A DNA stretch of 64,000 bases from Limnohabitans sp. Rim47. Lineage in GTDB: Bacteria > Pseudomonadota > Gammaproteobacteria > Burkholderiales > Burkholderiaceae_C. The position numbers and the translations under genes were made by a program. Positions 24,550 through 32,725 of the stretch are shown piece by piece. Every line of letters starts with the position of its first letter. The stretch's first letter is position 1. The notes below the pieces were generated by a model. That model worked only from the letters and a program-made list of their open reading frames with translations, was not told the DNA's origin and did not search any database. Location: assembly GCF_001517545.1 (NCBI RefSeq), contig NZ_FBYA01000003.1:317510-381509 (forward strand), in the 5' to 3' direction.

Positions 24550-25602
24550 ATGTTCATTAAAAACACCTGGTACGTGGCCTGCGCCATGACCGAACTCGAC
24601 GCCTTGGGCAGCAAGCCCCTGGGTCGCACCATTTGCAACGAAAAGATGGTCTTCTTTAAAGGCCCTGAGGGTCGGGTCGCGGCGGTGGAAGATTTTTGCC
24701 CGCACCGTGGTGCGCCCTTGTCTTTGGGCAATGTCTGTAACGGCAAGCTGGTGTGCGGCTACCACGGCCTTGAGATGGGCTGCGAGGGCAAAACCGTGCA
24801 CATGCCCGGTCAGCGTGTACGGGGTTTTCCGGCGGTCAAGAGCTATGCCGTGGTCGAGCGTTATGGCTTTGTCTGGGTCTGGCCCGGCGATCAAGCCCAA
24901 GCGGATGAGGCGCAAATGCCGGTGTTCGAATTTTTTGACAACCCGGCCTGGGCTTATGGCGGGGGGCTGTACCACGTGCAGGCCGACTACCGCCTGATGG
25001 TTGACAACCTGATGGACCTGACGCACGAGACTTATGTGCATGCCACCAGCATCGGCCAGCCCGAAATCGACGAGACGCCTTGCACCACCACGGTTGAGGG
25101 CGACAAAGTCATCTTGCAGCGCCACATGCAAGGCATTCAGGCCCCTCCGTTTTGGCAAATGGCCATGAGCGCCAACGGCCTTGACCCGCAGGCCAAGGTG
25201 GACCGCTGGCAAATTTGCCGGTTCAGCCCGCCCAGCCACATCATGATTGACGTGGGCGTGGCCCTTGCAGGCAAAGGTGGCTTTGACGCCGCGCCCGAGC
25301 ACAAGGCCTACAGCGTGGTGGTGGACTTCATCACCCCCGAGAGCGAAACCTCGCACTGGTACCACTGGGGCATGGCCCGCCAGTTCAAGCCCGAAGACAC
25401 GGCCTTGACCGACAAGATTCGTGCGGGTCAGGGCGGCATTTTTGGCGAAGACATGGAAATGCTGCAACTGCAGCAAAAGAACATCACGGCTTGGCCGGAC
25501 CGTAAGTTGTTGATGCTCAACATCGACTCAGGCGGCGTGCAATCGCGCCGCATCATTGACCGTTTGCTGGCCCAAGAAAACAAGCCCGGAGTGACCGCAT
25601 GA
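24550..25602 (+). CDS. vanA: vanillate O-demethylase oxygenase subunit VanA
   Basis: Rieske non-heme iron oxygenase of 350 residues, the VanA length. The Rieske cluster ligands are Cys50, His52, Cys69 and His72 (CPH, then CGYH). The mononuclear iron site is in DNLMDLTHETYVH. The opening FIKNTWYVAC and the GYHGLEMGCEGKT block match VanA as I remember it. The enzyme converts vanillate to protocatechuate and formaldehyde using two electrons from a reductase. It links the ferulate/vanillate side to the protocatechuate genes 3 kb downstream. Its stop overlaps the ferredoxin start (ATGA). Confidence 0.9.
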   Translation: MFIKNTWYVACAMTELDALGSKPLGRTICNEKMVFFKGPEGRVAAVEDFCPHRGAPLSLGNVCNGKLVCGYHGLEMGCEGKTVHMPGQRVRGFPAVKSYAVVERYGFVWVWPGDQAQADEAQMPVFEFFDNPAWAYGGGLYHVQADYRLMVDNLMDLTHETYVHATSIGQPEIDETPCTTTVEGDKVILQRHMQGIQAPPFWQMAMSANGLDPQAKVDRWQICRFSPPSHIMIDVGVALAGKGGFDAAPEHKAYSVVVDFITPESETSHWYHWGMARQFKPEDTALTDKIRAGQGGIFGEDMEMLQLQQKNITAWPDRKLLMLNIDSGGVQSRRIIDRLLAQENKPGVTA

Positions 25603-25907
25603 ATACCACAGACCTGACCCAAATCCCCCTCACTGACGAGGGCAGTTTTGAGGTGCAACTTGAAAAGAGCGGGCAAATTCTGCGGGTCACCAAAGACCAG
25701 TCGATTCTGAAGGTGCTGCAAGACGCGGGGCACGACGTGCCGTTTTCGTGCTCAGAAGGCATTTGCGGCACCTGCTTGACCAAGGTGGTCGCGGGCACAC
25801 CTGACCACTGGGACATGTTTCTGACGCCCGAAGAACAAGAGGCCAATGACCAGATGCTGATTTGCTGCTCACGCAGCCAGACAGCGAGGCTGGTGCTTGA
25901 TTTGTAA
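25599..25907 (+). CDS. stand-alone plant-type 2Fe-2S ferredoxin paired with VanA
   Basis: A 102-residue ferredoxin with the ligand pattern CX4CX2C (Cys51, Cys56, Cys59) and a fourth cysteine at 89. It corresponds to the C-terminal ferredoxin module of VanB. The FMN/NAD-binding reductase module, about 200 residues in normal VanB, is absent. It is translationally coupled to vanA by a 4-base overlap, so it is very likely the electron donor to VanA. No remnant of a reductase domain is seen upstream or downstream, so this is not a recent frameshift. A separate NAD(P)H reductase must exist elsewhere. Confidence 0.85.
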   Translation: MNTTDLTQIPLTDEGSFEVQLEKSGQILRVTKDQSILKVLQDAGHDVPFSCSEGICGTCLTKVVAGTPDHWDMFLTPEEQEANDQMLICCSRSQTARLVLDL

Positions 25908-25949
25908 ATTAGGCCAAGCGCTTGCCTGATCGCGTTCACACACACCACG

Positions 25950-26903
25950 ATGAATTCAACTCTGGAAATTCTGGGCATCACCGGCCCCATTTACCTGGCC
26001 ATTGCGCTGGGCTATGTGTTCACCCGACAAGGTGTTTTCGCCAAAGCCGACATGCAGGTGTTTGGCAAGTTCACCCTCAATTTGGCTTTGCCTGCGCTGC
26101 TGTTCAATGCGCTTTCTCAGCGCAGCATCGGCGAGATCCTCAATGCCCACTACCTGCTGGCCTATGCGCTGGGCTCGATGGCGGTGATTCTGGGCGGGCT
26201 GTTCTGGGCTCGCAAAGTCAAGGGCCACAGCCTGAGCTACAGCAGCATGATGGCCATGGGCATGTCTTGCCCCAACAGCGGCTTTGTGGGTTATCCGATC
26301 ATGTTGCTCACTTTCGGTCCGGTGGCCGGGGTGGCGCTGGCGCTGAACATGGTGGTCGAGAACCTGCTGATGATTCCCTTGTTGTTGGCGGTGGCTGACG
26401 CAGACGGCGGCCATCCCGGTCAGTGGAAGCAGGTGCTGTGGCAAACCCTGAAGAACCTGGCCAAGAACCCCATGATCTGGGGCATCGTGGGCGGGTTTTT
26501 GTTCTCACTGTCAGGCTGGGCGATGCCCGCACCCCTGGGCCGCACGGTCAATTTGTTTGCGCAGGCCAGCGCGGCCTTGTCGCTGTTTGTGATCGGCGGG
26601 TCGCTGGTGGGATTGAAGGCCGAGGGCCTGCGGGGCACGGTGTCGCAAATCGCCTTCGGCAAATTGTTCTTGCATCCACTGGCCATGTGGGTGGTGTTGG
26701 TGTGGCTGGTGCCGATCGCCGATCCGGCTTTGCGCTCAGCCGCTTTACTGACTGGGGCCTTGCCCATGCTGGGCATCTACACCATCTTGAGCCAGCGCCA
26801 TGGGCACGGTGCCATCAGTGCCGCCGCTTTGCTGGTGACCACCGTGGTGTCGTTTTTCACGCTCAGTGCTTTGTTGTGGGTGATGCGGCTCTACCCCTTC
26901 TGA
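25950..26903 (+). CDS. AEC-family transporter
   Basis: A 317-residue membrane protein of the auxin-efflux-carrier/malonate-transporter family with about ten hydrophobic segments in two halves. Recognisable parts are the first helix ITGPIYLAIALGYVF, the GMSCPNSGFVGYPIML discontinuous-helix region with the conserved Asn and Pro, and LPMLGIYTILSQRHG near the C terminus. It follows the ferredoxin gene by 42 bp in the same direction, so export or exchange of a small carboxylate related to the pathway is possible. The substrate cannot be read from sequence. Confidence 0.85.
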   Translation: MNSTLEILGITGPIYLAIALGYVFTRQGVFAKADMQVFGKFTLNLALPALLFNALSQRSIGEILNAHYLLAYALGSMAVILGGLFWARKVKGHSLSYSSMMAMGMSCPNSGFVGYPIMLLTFGPVAGVALALNMVVENLLMIPLLLAVADADGGHPGQWKQVLWQTLKNLAKNPMIWGIVGGFLFSLSGWAMPAPLGRTVNLFAQASAALSLFVIGGSLVGLKAEGLRGTVSQIAFGKLFLHPLAMWVVLVWLVPIADPALRSAALLTGALPMLGIYTILSQRHGHGAISAAALLVTTVVSFFTLSALLWVMRLYPF

Positions 26904-26910
26904 GCCGGTT

Positions 26911-27822
26911 TCAGTGCGGGGTGAGCCATTCACTGGCCATCTCGTCAAGCAAGGTCAATGTGGCCTGCTGGGTCAAGGTGGTGGGCCGCAAAGAGCTGAC
27001 AGCCGTGGTCAGTTGAATGGTCAGCGCTGGCGCTGACACCTGCCGCACCGAAAACGCCGAGGGCCGCACCGATCTCATGACGGCGTTGCGCGACAAGATG
27101 GCGTAGCCTGCGCCATCGGCCACCAAGTCCAGGATGGCGCTCACGCCGTCAATTTCCAATGCGATCTGCGGGCGGCAGCCAATGGCGGCCATTTCAGACT
27201 CGACATGCATGCGGATCGCGTTGGGCCGGGTGGGAATCACCAATGGCAGTCCGGCAACGTCTTGCAAACGTATGGGCGGTGGAGGCGGGTCTTCTTGCAG
27301 GCCTGGTGGGCGTGGTTGTACCAGCAGCAATTCTTCTTGCACCAAGGGCCTGTGTTCGATGCCGGGCACTTGGCTCGGGTTGTAGAGCACGGCGATGTCC
27401 AGTCGTCCGTTTTGCAGGTTTTCTTGCATCGCACTCGACAGGCCCTCGCTGATGGACAGTTGGGCTTCGGGCATCTTTTGGCGGAACGCCCGCGTCAATG
27501 GCACGGTGAGCACCCGCGCCACACTGGGCGGCAGGCCCAAGGCCACACGGCCCGTCAGGCCGGTGCGCACCCGACCCAACTCTTCGCGGGCACGCTCGAC
27601 TTGGTGCAAGATGCCTCGCCCGTGCTCCAGCAGCAACTGCCCGGCTTGTGTGGGTGTGGCACCCCGGCCATTGCGCACCAGCAGGTTTTGCCGCAGCTCC
27701 ACCTCCAGCAGCCGCACCTGGCGGCTGAGCGCGGGCTGGGCGACGTTCAAGGCCTGCGCGGCGCGGGTGAAACTGCCCAGTTCGGCCACGCGCACAAAGT
27801 ATTCAAGTTGTTTGAGGTCCAT
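26911..27822 (-). CDS. LysR-family regulator of the protocatechuate operon
   Basis: A 303-residue LysR-type regulator. The start at 27822 gives the standard opening MDLKQLEYFVRVAE and has an AAAGGA site 6 bases upstream. The N-terminal helix-turn-helix is clear (SFTRAAQALNVAQPALSRQVRLLE), followed by an inducer-binding domain of about 210 residues. It is divergent from ligJ, the usual arrangement for a LysR activator such as LigR or PmdR that senses protocatechuate or a ring-cleavage product. The effector is inferred from position. Confidence 0.87.
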   Translation of the reverse strand: MDLKQLEYFVRVAELGSFTRAAQALNVAQPALSRQVRLLEVELRQNLLVRNGRGATPTQAGQLLLEHGRGILHQVERAREELGRVRTGLTGRVALGLPPSVARVLTVPLTRAFRQKMPEAQLSISEGLSSAMQENLQNGRLDIAVLYNPSQVPGIEHRPLVQEELLLVQPRPPGLQEDPPPPPIRLQDVAGLPLVIPTRPNAIRMHVESEMAAIGCRPQIALEIDGVSAILDLVADGAGYAILSRNAVMRSVRPSAFSVRQVSAPALTIQLTTAVSSLRPTTLTQQATLTLLDEMASEWLTPH

Positions 27823-28063
27823 GGGCATCCTTTCGGTTGCCATTATTTTGTCATATCCATGGCTTTGTTATGCTAATTTGTTCTAGCTGGTAGTGGGGAC
27901 GCGTGCTGGGTTTTGACGGAGTGTGCCTGCACAATCAGCGCTTGAAATCTTGCAGATCGCTGGCTCGAGTCCCGACGATCTGTACCCCGAAAAACAGGTC
28001 AAGACTCAAGCCCGCGAACTGCAGCCGTCGACCCGAAAAATGCCATCTAATGAGGAATCCGAC

Positions 28064-29110
28064 ATGAGCCAAACCAAGCCCTTGATCATCGACGTGCACG
28101 GTCACTACACCACCGCGCCCAAGGCGCTCGAAGACTGGCGCAACCGCCAGATCGCGGGCATCAAAGACCCCAGCATCAGCCCCAAAGTGTCCGAGCTGAA
28201 AATCAGCGACGACGAACTTCGCGAAACCATCGAAACCAACCAGCTGGCCAAGATGAAAGAGCGCGGCTCGGACATCACCATCTTCAGCCCCCGCGCCAGC
28301 TTCATGGCCCACCACATTGGCGACTTCAATGTCTCGTCCACCTGGGCGGCGATTTGCAACGAGCTGTGCTATCGCGTAGCGCAACTCTTCCCCGACCACT
28401 TTGTGCCTGCGGCCATGCTGCCCCAGTCGCCCGGTGTGGACCCAGCCACCTGCATCCCCGAGCTGGTCAAGTGCGTGGAGCAATACGGCAATGTCGGCAT
28501 CAACCTCAACCCCGATCCATCGGGCGGCCACTGGACATCGCCACCCTTGTCCGACAAAGCTTGGTACCCCATTTATGAAAAGATGGTCGAGTACGACATC
28601 CCCGCAATGATCCACGTGAGCACCAGTTGCAACAGCTGCTTTCACACCACGGGCGCGCACTACCTGAACGCCGACACCACCGCCTTCATGCAGTGCCTGA
28701 CCAGCGACTTGTTCAAAGATTTTCCGACGCTGAAGTTCTTGATCCCGCACGGCGGCGGCGCAGTGCCTTACCACTGGGGCCGCTTCCGCGGTTTGGCGCA
28801 AGAACTCAAAAAACCTTTGCTGTCTGAGCACCTGCTGAACAACATCTTTTTTGACACCTGCGTCTATCACCAGCCGGGCATCGATTTGCTGACCAAGGTG
28901 ATCCCGGTCAAGAACATTTTGTTCGCGTCTGAAATGATCGGCGCGGTACGCGGCATCGACCCCGAAACCGGCCACTACTTTGACGACACCAAGCGCTATG
29001 TGCAAGCCACGGGCAACCTGAACGACCAAGAGCGTTACATGGTGTTTGAGGGCAACGCCCGCCGCGTGTTCAAGCGCTTGGACGACCAGTTGACGGCCAA
29101 GGGCCAGTGA
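28064..29110 (+). CDS. ligJ: 4-oxalomesaconate hydratase
   Basis: Amidohydrolase-superfamily enzyme of 348 residues that hydrates 4-oxalomesaconate (its enol tautomer) to 4-carboxy-4-hydroxy-2-oxoadipate in protocatechuate 4,5-cleavage. The start at 28064 follows a TGAGGA ribosome site; the longer frame has no ribosome site. Metal-binding signatures are IIDVHGHY near the N terminus, MIHVSTSC and LIPHGGGAVPYHWGR. The protein corresponds to LigJ of Sphingobium and PmdE of Comamonas. It is the first gene of the operon, divergent from the LysR gene. Confidence 0.9.
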   Translation: MSQTKPLIIDVHGHYTTAPKALEDWRNRQIAGIKDPSISPKVSELKISDDELRETIETNQLAKMKERGSDITIFSPRASFMAHHIGDFNVSSTWAAICNELCYRVAQLFPDHFVPAAMLPQSPGVDPATCIPELVKCVEQYGNVGINLNPDPSGGHWTSPPLSDKAWYPIYEKMVEYDIPAMIHVSTSCNSCFHTTGAHYLNADTTAFMQCLTSDLFKDFPTLKFLIPHGGGAVPYHWGRFRGLAQELKKPLLSEHLLNNIFFDTCVYHQPGIDLLTKVIPVKNILFASEMIGAVRGIDPETGHYFDDTKRYVQATGNLNDQERYMVFEGNARRVFKRLDDQLTAKGQ

Positions 29111-29156
29111 GCAAGAGTTTGTCAGGCACCTCGTTTTGTCGCTTTGCTGCCCTGTT

Positions 29157-29216
29157 GTCATGCCGACTTGATCGGGCGTCCATGCCTCTCGGTCCCCGTC
29201 TTCGTGGAGACGACAA
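29157..29216. repeat. dispersed REP-like repeat, degenerate copy
   Basis: Diverged copy of the GTCAT-bounded repeat (gtcatgccgacttgatcggg at the left, gagacgaca at the right) in the gap between ligJ and ligK. Symmetry of both inner palindromes is partly lost. Confidence 0.6.
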
Positions 29217-29282
29217 ACACAGGATGCGTGCCCAATGCGCGTTTTTTGGCGTGATCGCCTTTATTTGAATCAGGAGAAAACC

Positions 29283-29966
29283 ATGTACGAACTCGGCGTT
29301 GTTTACCGCAACATCACCCGCGCGGACCGCGCAGCCGCTGATGGCTTGGCCGCTTTGGGCTCGGCCACTGTGCACGAAGCCATGGGCCGTGTCGGTCTCA
29401 TGAAACCCTATATGCGCCCCATCTATCCGGGCGTGCAAGTGTCGGGCACCGCCGTCACGGTGCTGCTGCAACCGGGCGACAACTGGATGATGCATGTGGC
29501 CGCTGAGCAGATTCAGCCGGGTGACATCGTGGTGGCGGCAGTGACTGCCGAATGCACCGATGGCTATTTTGGTGACCTGCTGGCCACCTCGTTTCAGGCT
29601 CGGGGTGCTCGCGCCTTGATCATCGATGCCGGTGTGCGCGATGTGAAAGAGCTGCAAAAAATGAATTTCCCGGTCTGGAGCAAAGCCATCTCCAGCAAAG
29701 GCACGATCAAGGCCACCTTGGGCTCGGTCAACATCCCGGTGGTGTGCGCCGGCATGATCGTGCAGCCCGGCGATGTGATTGTGGCCGACGACGACGGCGT
29801 GGTCTGCGTGCCTGCTGCACGCGCCGCACAAACCTTGGATGCCGCCCAAAAGCGCGAAAGCTTTGAAGGCGAAAAACGCGCCAAGCTCGCCTCTGGCGTG
29901 CTGGGCCTGGACATGTACAAGATGCGCGAGCCCTTGGCGGCAGCGGGTCTGAAGTACATCGATTGA
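29283..29966 (+). CDS. ligK: 4-carboxy-4-hydroxy-2-oxoadipate aldolase
   Basis: RraA-like class II aldolase of 227 residues, the usual length. It splits 4-carboxy-4-hydroxy-2-oxoadipate into pyruvate and oxaloacetate and often also decarboxylates oxaloacetate. Start at 29283 after an AGGAG site. The metal and substrate motif is visible in IDAGVRDVKEL (Arg and Asp of the GGxxRD-like loop), with PGDVIVADDDGVVCVP in the C-terminal half. Equivalent to PmdF/LigK. It is separated from ligI by a structured element of about 80 bp. Confidence 0.9.
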   Translation: MYELGVVYRNITRADRAAADGLAALGSATVHEAMGRVGLMKPYMRPIYPGVQVSGTAVTVLLQPGDNWMMHVAAEQIQPGDIVVAAVTAECTDGYFGDLLATSFQARGARALIIDAGVRDVKELQKMNFPVWSKAISSKGTIKATLGSVNIPVVCAGMIVQPGDVIVADDDGVVCVPAARAAQTLDAAQKRESFEGEKRAKLASGVLGLDMYKMREPLAAAGLKYID

Positions 29967-29984
29967 TCAACCGTTTGTGGTGGT

Positions 29985-30067
29985 GCGATGTGCGGCTGCG
30001 GCCGTGTCGGGGCTCATCAGTCCTTCGGCCAGCAAATCGCCCCAACACGGCCACAGCCGCGCATCGC
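29985..30067. repeat. variable-stem hairpin element, copy A
   Basis: A 29-bp near-perfect stem (29985-30013 against 30039-30067, three mismatches) closes directly on a 25-base loop that begins TCAT and ends AAATC, with CTTCG in the middle. The stem sequence is unrelated to the two elements at 43.2-43.4 kb, but the loop motif and its spacing match them. It lies in the 138-bp ligK-ligI gap. Confidence 0.65.
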
Positions 30068-30104
30068 AGTCAGCGACTGCGCTTGGCATGATGAGGAGAA
30101 GAAG

Positions 30105-31040
30105 ATGACTAAACCGACAACAGGTGATTTCACCAAAACCGCAGGCTGGATGGACTGGTACACCGGTCCGAGCCAACCCACCTTCAAAGTGCCCGCAGGT
30201 GCGGTAGACGCGCACTGCCACGTCTTTGGACCCGGTGCCGAGTTTCCCTATGCGCCCGAGCGCAAATACACGCCTTGCGATGCCAGCAAGCACCAGCTGT
30301 ACGAACTGCGTGACCACTTGGGGTTTGAGCGCAACGTGGTGGTGCAAGCCACCTGCCACGGCGCTGACAACCGCGCCATGGTCGATGCACTGCGCAACTC
30401 AGGCGGCAAAGCGCGTGGCGTGGCCACGGTCAAGCGCAGCGTGACGGACCAAGAAATCCAGGCCATGCACGATACCGGTGTGCGCGGTGTGCGCTTCAAC
30501 TTCGTTAAGCGTCTGGTGGACTTCACGCCCAAGGACGAACTGATGGAGATTGCAGGCCGCATTGCCAAATGGGGCTGGCATGTGGTGATTTACTTCGAAG
30601 CCGTGGACTTGCCCGAGCTGTGGGACTTTTTCACCGCTTTGCCCACCACCGTGGTGGTAGACCACATGGGCCGCCCCGATGTGTCGCTGCCCGTGGACGG
30701 CCCGCAGTTTGCGTTGTTTCAAAAGTTCATGCGCGAGCACAAAAACGTGTGGAGCAAAGTGTCTTGCCCCGAGCGTTTGTCGGTCACTGGCCCCAAGGCT
30801 TTGAATGGTGAGCAAAATGCCTACCAAGACGTGATCCCGTTTGCCAAACGCATCGTTGAAGAGTTCCCTGATCGCGTGCTCTGGGGCACCGACTGGCCAC
30901 ACCCCAACCTGAAAGACCACATGCCCGATGACGGCCTGTTGGTGGACTTTATTCCGCACATCGCGCCAACGGCCGAGCTGCAAAAGAAGCTGCTGGTGGA
31001 CAACCCGATGCGCTTGTATTGGCCCGAAGAGGTGGGCTGA
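30105..31040 (+). CDS. ligI: 2-pyrone-4,6-dicarboxylate hydrolase
   Basis: Amidohydrolase-family lactonase of 311 residues that opens 2-pyrone-4,6-dicarboxylate to 4-oxalomesaconate. Start chosen at 30105 behind a GAGGAGA site. Signatures are VDAHCHVFGPG (HxH), VVVDHMGRPDV and LWGTDWPHPN, all characteristic of LigI. The enzyme follows LigC in the pathway. It corresponds to PmdD of Comamonas and keeps the E-F-D-A-B-C order of that operon. Confidence 0.92.
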   Translation: MTKPTTGDFTKTAGWMDWYTGPSQPTFKVPAGAVDAHCHVFGPGAEFPYAPERKYTPCDASKHQLYELRDHLGFERNVVVQATCHGADNRAMVDALRNSGGKARGVATVKRSVTDQEIQAMHDTGVRGVRFNFVKRLVDFTPKDELMEIAGRIAKWGWHVVIYFEAVDLPELWDFFTALPTTVVVDHMGRPDVSLPVDGPQFALFQKFMREHKNVWSKVSCPERLSVTGPKALNGEQNAYQDVIPFAKRIVEEFPDRVLWGTDWPHPNLKDHMPDDGLLVDFIPHIAPTAELQKKLLVDNPMRLYWPEEVG

Positions 31041-31259
31041 GTCTTTATCCCTTATCTCCGAGCAAGCGGGTATCTACTGCGTGGTGGGCCATTCTTGTAA
31101 AAACAGGCAGCCATTGCCTTGGGGCTGTCCTCCTTGCGAAGGCGTGGGTCTTGGGTTTTAAAGACATGAATTTCCGCACTCTCGGACATGACAGAGAGAC
31201 GAAACGATGACACAGACAACAGCGTTGCTTTGCTGAACAGAAACTGAAAGGAACTCGAT
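31041..31259. other. intergenic gap with degenerate repeat-like sequence
   Basis: A 219-bp gap between ligI and ligA. It contains short symmetrical pieces: GTCTTTA near 31041 against TAAAGAC near 31161, and CCTT-gcg-AAGG near 31133. The sequence has the look of a decayed palindromic repeat. No protein is apparent. Confidence 0.4.
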
Positions 31260-31742
31260 ATGGCTTTAGACAAACCTTACAAAGATGTGCCCGGCACCAT
31301 CATTTTTGATGCCGAGCAATCTCGCAAAGGCTACTGGATCAACCAGTTTTGCATGTCCCTCATGAAAGCCGAAAACCGCGAACGGTTCAAGGCCGACGAA
31401 CGCGCTTATGTGGATGAGTGGCAAATGACCGAAGAGCAAAAGCAGGCTGTGCTGGCCCGCGACCTGAACTGGTGCATGCGAACGGGTGGCAACATTTACT
31501 TTCTCGCCAAAATTGGTTCAACCGACGGCAAGAGTTTCCAGCAGATGGCGGGCTCGATGACCGGCATGACCGAGGAGGAATACCGCAACATGATGATCAA
31601 CGGTGGTCGCAGTGCAGAAGGCAATCGCTACATTGGCGAAAACGGCGATGCGCAGGCGCACAACCAGCCCCAAGGTGCCGCCGGTCAGCAGATTCACGCA
31701 GCGGCTCAAGCGGCCCTCGCAGCCGCCAAGAAAGGAAACTGA
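31260..31742 (+). CDS. ligA: protocatechuate 4,5-dioxygenase alpha chain
   Basis: Small subunit of 160 residues of the extradiol dioxygenase that cleaves protocatechuate between C4 and C5 to 4-carboxy-2-hydroxymuconate semialdehyde. The all-helical LigA fold is recognisable in IFDAEQSRKGYWINQFCMSL, DLNWCMRTGGNIYFLAKIG and MTGMTEEEYRNMMINGGRS. The C-terminal 30 residues are Ala/Gln-rich. Start at 31260 after an AAAGGAA site. It is directly followed (2 bp) by ligB, its obligate partner. Confidence 0.93.
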   Translation: MALDKPYKDVPGTIIFDAEQSRKGYWINQFCMSLMKAENRERFKADERAYVDEWQMTEEQKQAVLARDLNWCMRTGGNIYFLAKIGSTDGKSFQQMAGSMTGMTEEEYRNMMINGGRSAEGNRYIGENGDAQAHNQPQGAAGQQIHAAAQAALAAAKKGN

Positions 31743-31744
31743 AC

Positions 31745-32623
31745 ATGGCCAAAATCACCGCCTCTGTTTTCACCTCGCATGTGCCCGCCATTGGCGCCGC
31801 CATGGATTTGGGTAAAACGCAAGAAGACTACTGGAAACCCGTTTTTGCGGGCTATGACTTCTCCAAGCAATGGATGAAGGACAACAAGCCCGATGTCATT
31901 TTTTTGGTCTTCAACGACCACGCCACGGCGTTCAGTCTGGACATGATCCCGACTTTTGCCATCGGCACCGCCGCCGAGTTCACGCCCGCCGATGAAGGCT
32001 GGGGCCCACGCCCAGTGCCCGTGGTCAAAGGCCATCCAGAGTTGGCTTCGCACATCGCGCAGTCGGTCATTCAGCAAGACTTTGACTTGACCATCGTCAA
32101 CAAGATGGACGTCGACCACGGCCTGACGGTGCCGCTGTCTTTGATGTGCGGCGAGCTGGATCCGGTCAAAGGCGCCTGGCCTTGCCCGGTAATTCCCTTT
32201 GCGGTCAACGTGGTGCAGTACCCCGTGCCCAGCGGTCAGCGCTGCTTCAACTTAGGGCAAGCCATCCGCAAGGCGGTTGAGAGTTACGACGAAGACATCA
32301 ACGTGCACATTTGGGGCACGGGCGGCATGAGCCACCAGCTGCAAGGTGCGCGTGCGGGCCTGATCAACCGCGAGTGGGACAACGCTTGGTTGGACCAGTT
32401 GATCAATGATCCGGTGGCGGCTGCAGCCACACCGCACATCGACTACGTGCGCGAAGCCGGCAGTGAGGGCATCGAGCTGGTCATGTGGCTGATCGCCCGT
32501 GGCGCGATGAGCGACATCCAAGATGGCAAAGTGACAGGCCCTGCGCCCAAGTTGCGCCACCGCTTTTATCATGTGCCCGCCAGCAACACGGCGGTGGGGC
32601 ACGCGATTCTGGAAAACAGTTGA
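31745..32623 (+). CDS. ligB: protocatechuate 4,5-dioxygenase beta chain
   Basis: Catalytic subunit of 292 residues with the LigB-type extradiol fold and a mononuclear Fe(II). The N-terminal FTSHVPAIGAAMD block carries an iron-binding histidine (residue 12). FNDHATAF, VDHGLTVPL and HIWGTGGMSHQLQG are further conserved active-site segments. Start at 31745 follows AAAGGAAAC. Together with LigA it performs the committed ring-cleavage step. Length and order match PmdB/LigB. Confidence 0.93.
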   Translation: MAKITASVFTSHVPAIGAAMDLGKTQEDYWKPVFAGYDFSKQWMKDNKPDVIFLVFNDHATAFSLDMIPTFAIGTAAEFTPADEGWGPRPVPVVKGHPELASHIAQSVIQQDFDLTIVNKMDVDHGLTVPLSLMCGELDPVKGAWPCPVIPFAVNVVQYPVPSGQRCFNLGQAIRKAVESYDEDINVHIWGTGGMSHQLQGARAGLINREWDNAWLDQLINDPVAAAATPHIDYVREAGSEGIELVMWLIARGAMSDIQDGKVTGPAPKLRHRFYHVPASNTAVGHAILENS

Positions 32624-32631
32624 ACTGAATG

Positions 32632-32695
32632 GTCATCCCCGCGAATCCGGTCATCCATCAATGCATGGACGCTGGATCAAGTCCGGGGTGCCACG
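32632..32695. repeat. dispersed REP-like repeat, inverted copy
   Basis: Copy of the GTCAT-bounded repeat in the opposite orientation to the copy at 7793, starting gtcatccccgcgaat and ending ggatcaagtccgggg. It lies between ligB and ligC. Confidence 0.65.
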
Positions 32696-32725
32696 CCATT
32701 GTCAAACCCCCAATTGGAGAAATAC

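Noticed and set aside
29985..30067. A hammerhead-like reading of the minus-strand loop (CTGATGA with CGAAG)
   Set aside because: The order and the connecting stems do not fit a hammerhead core, and the sister elements do not keep CTGATGA.
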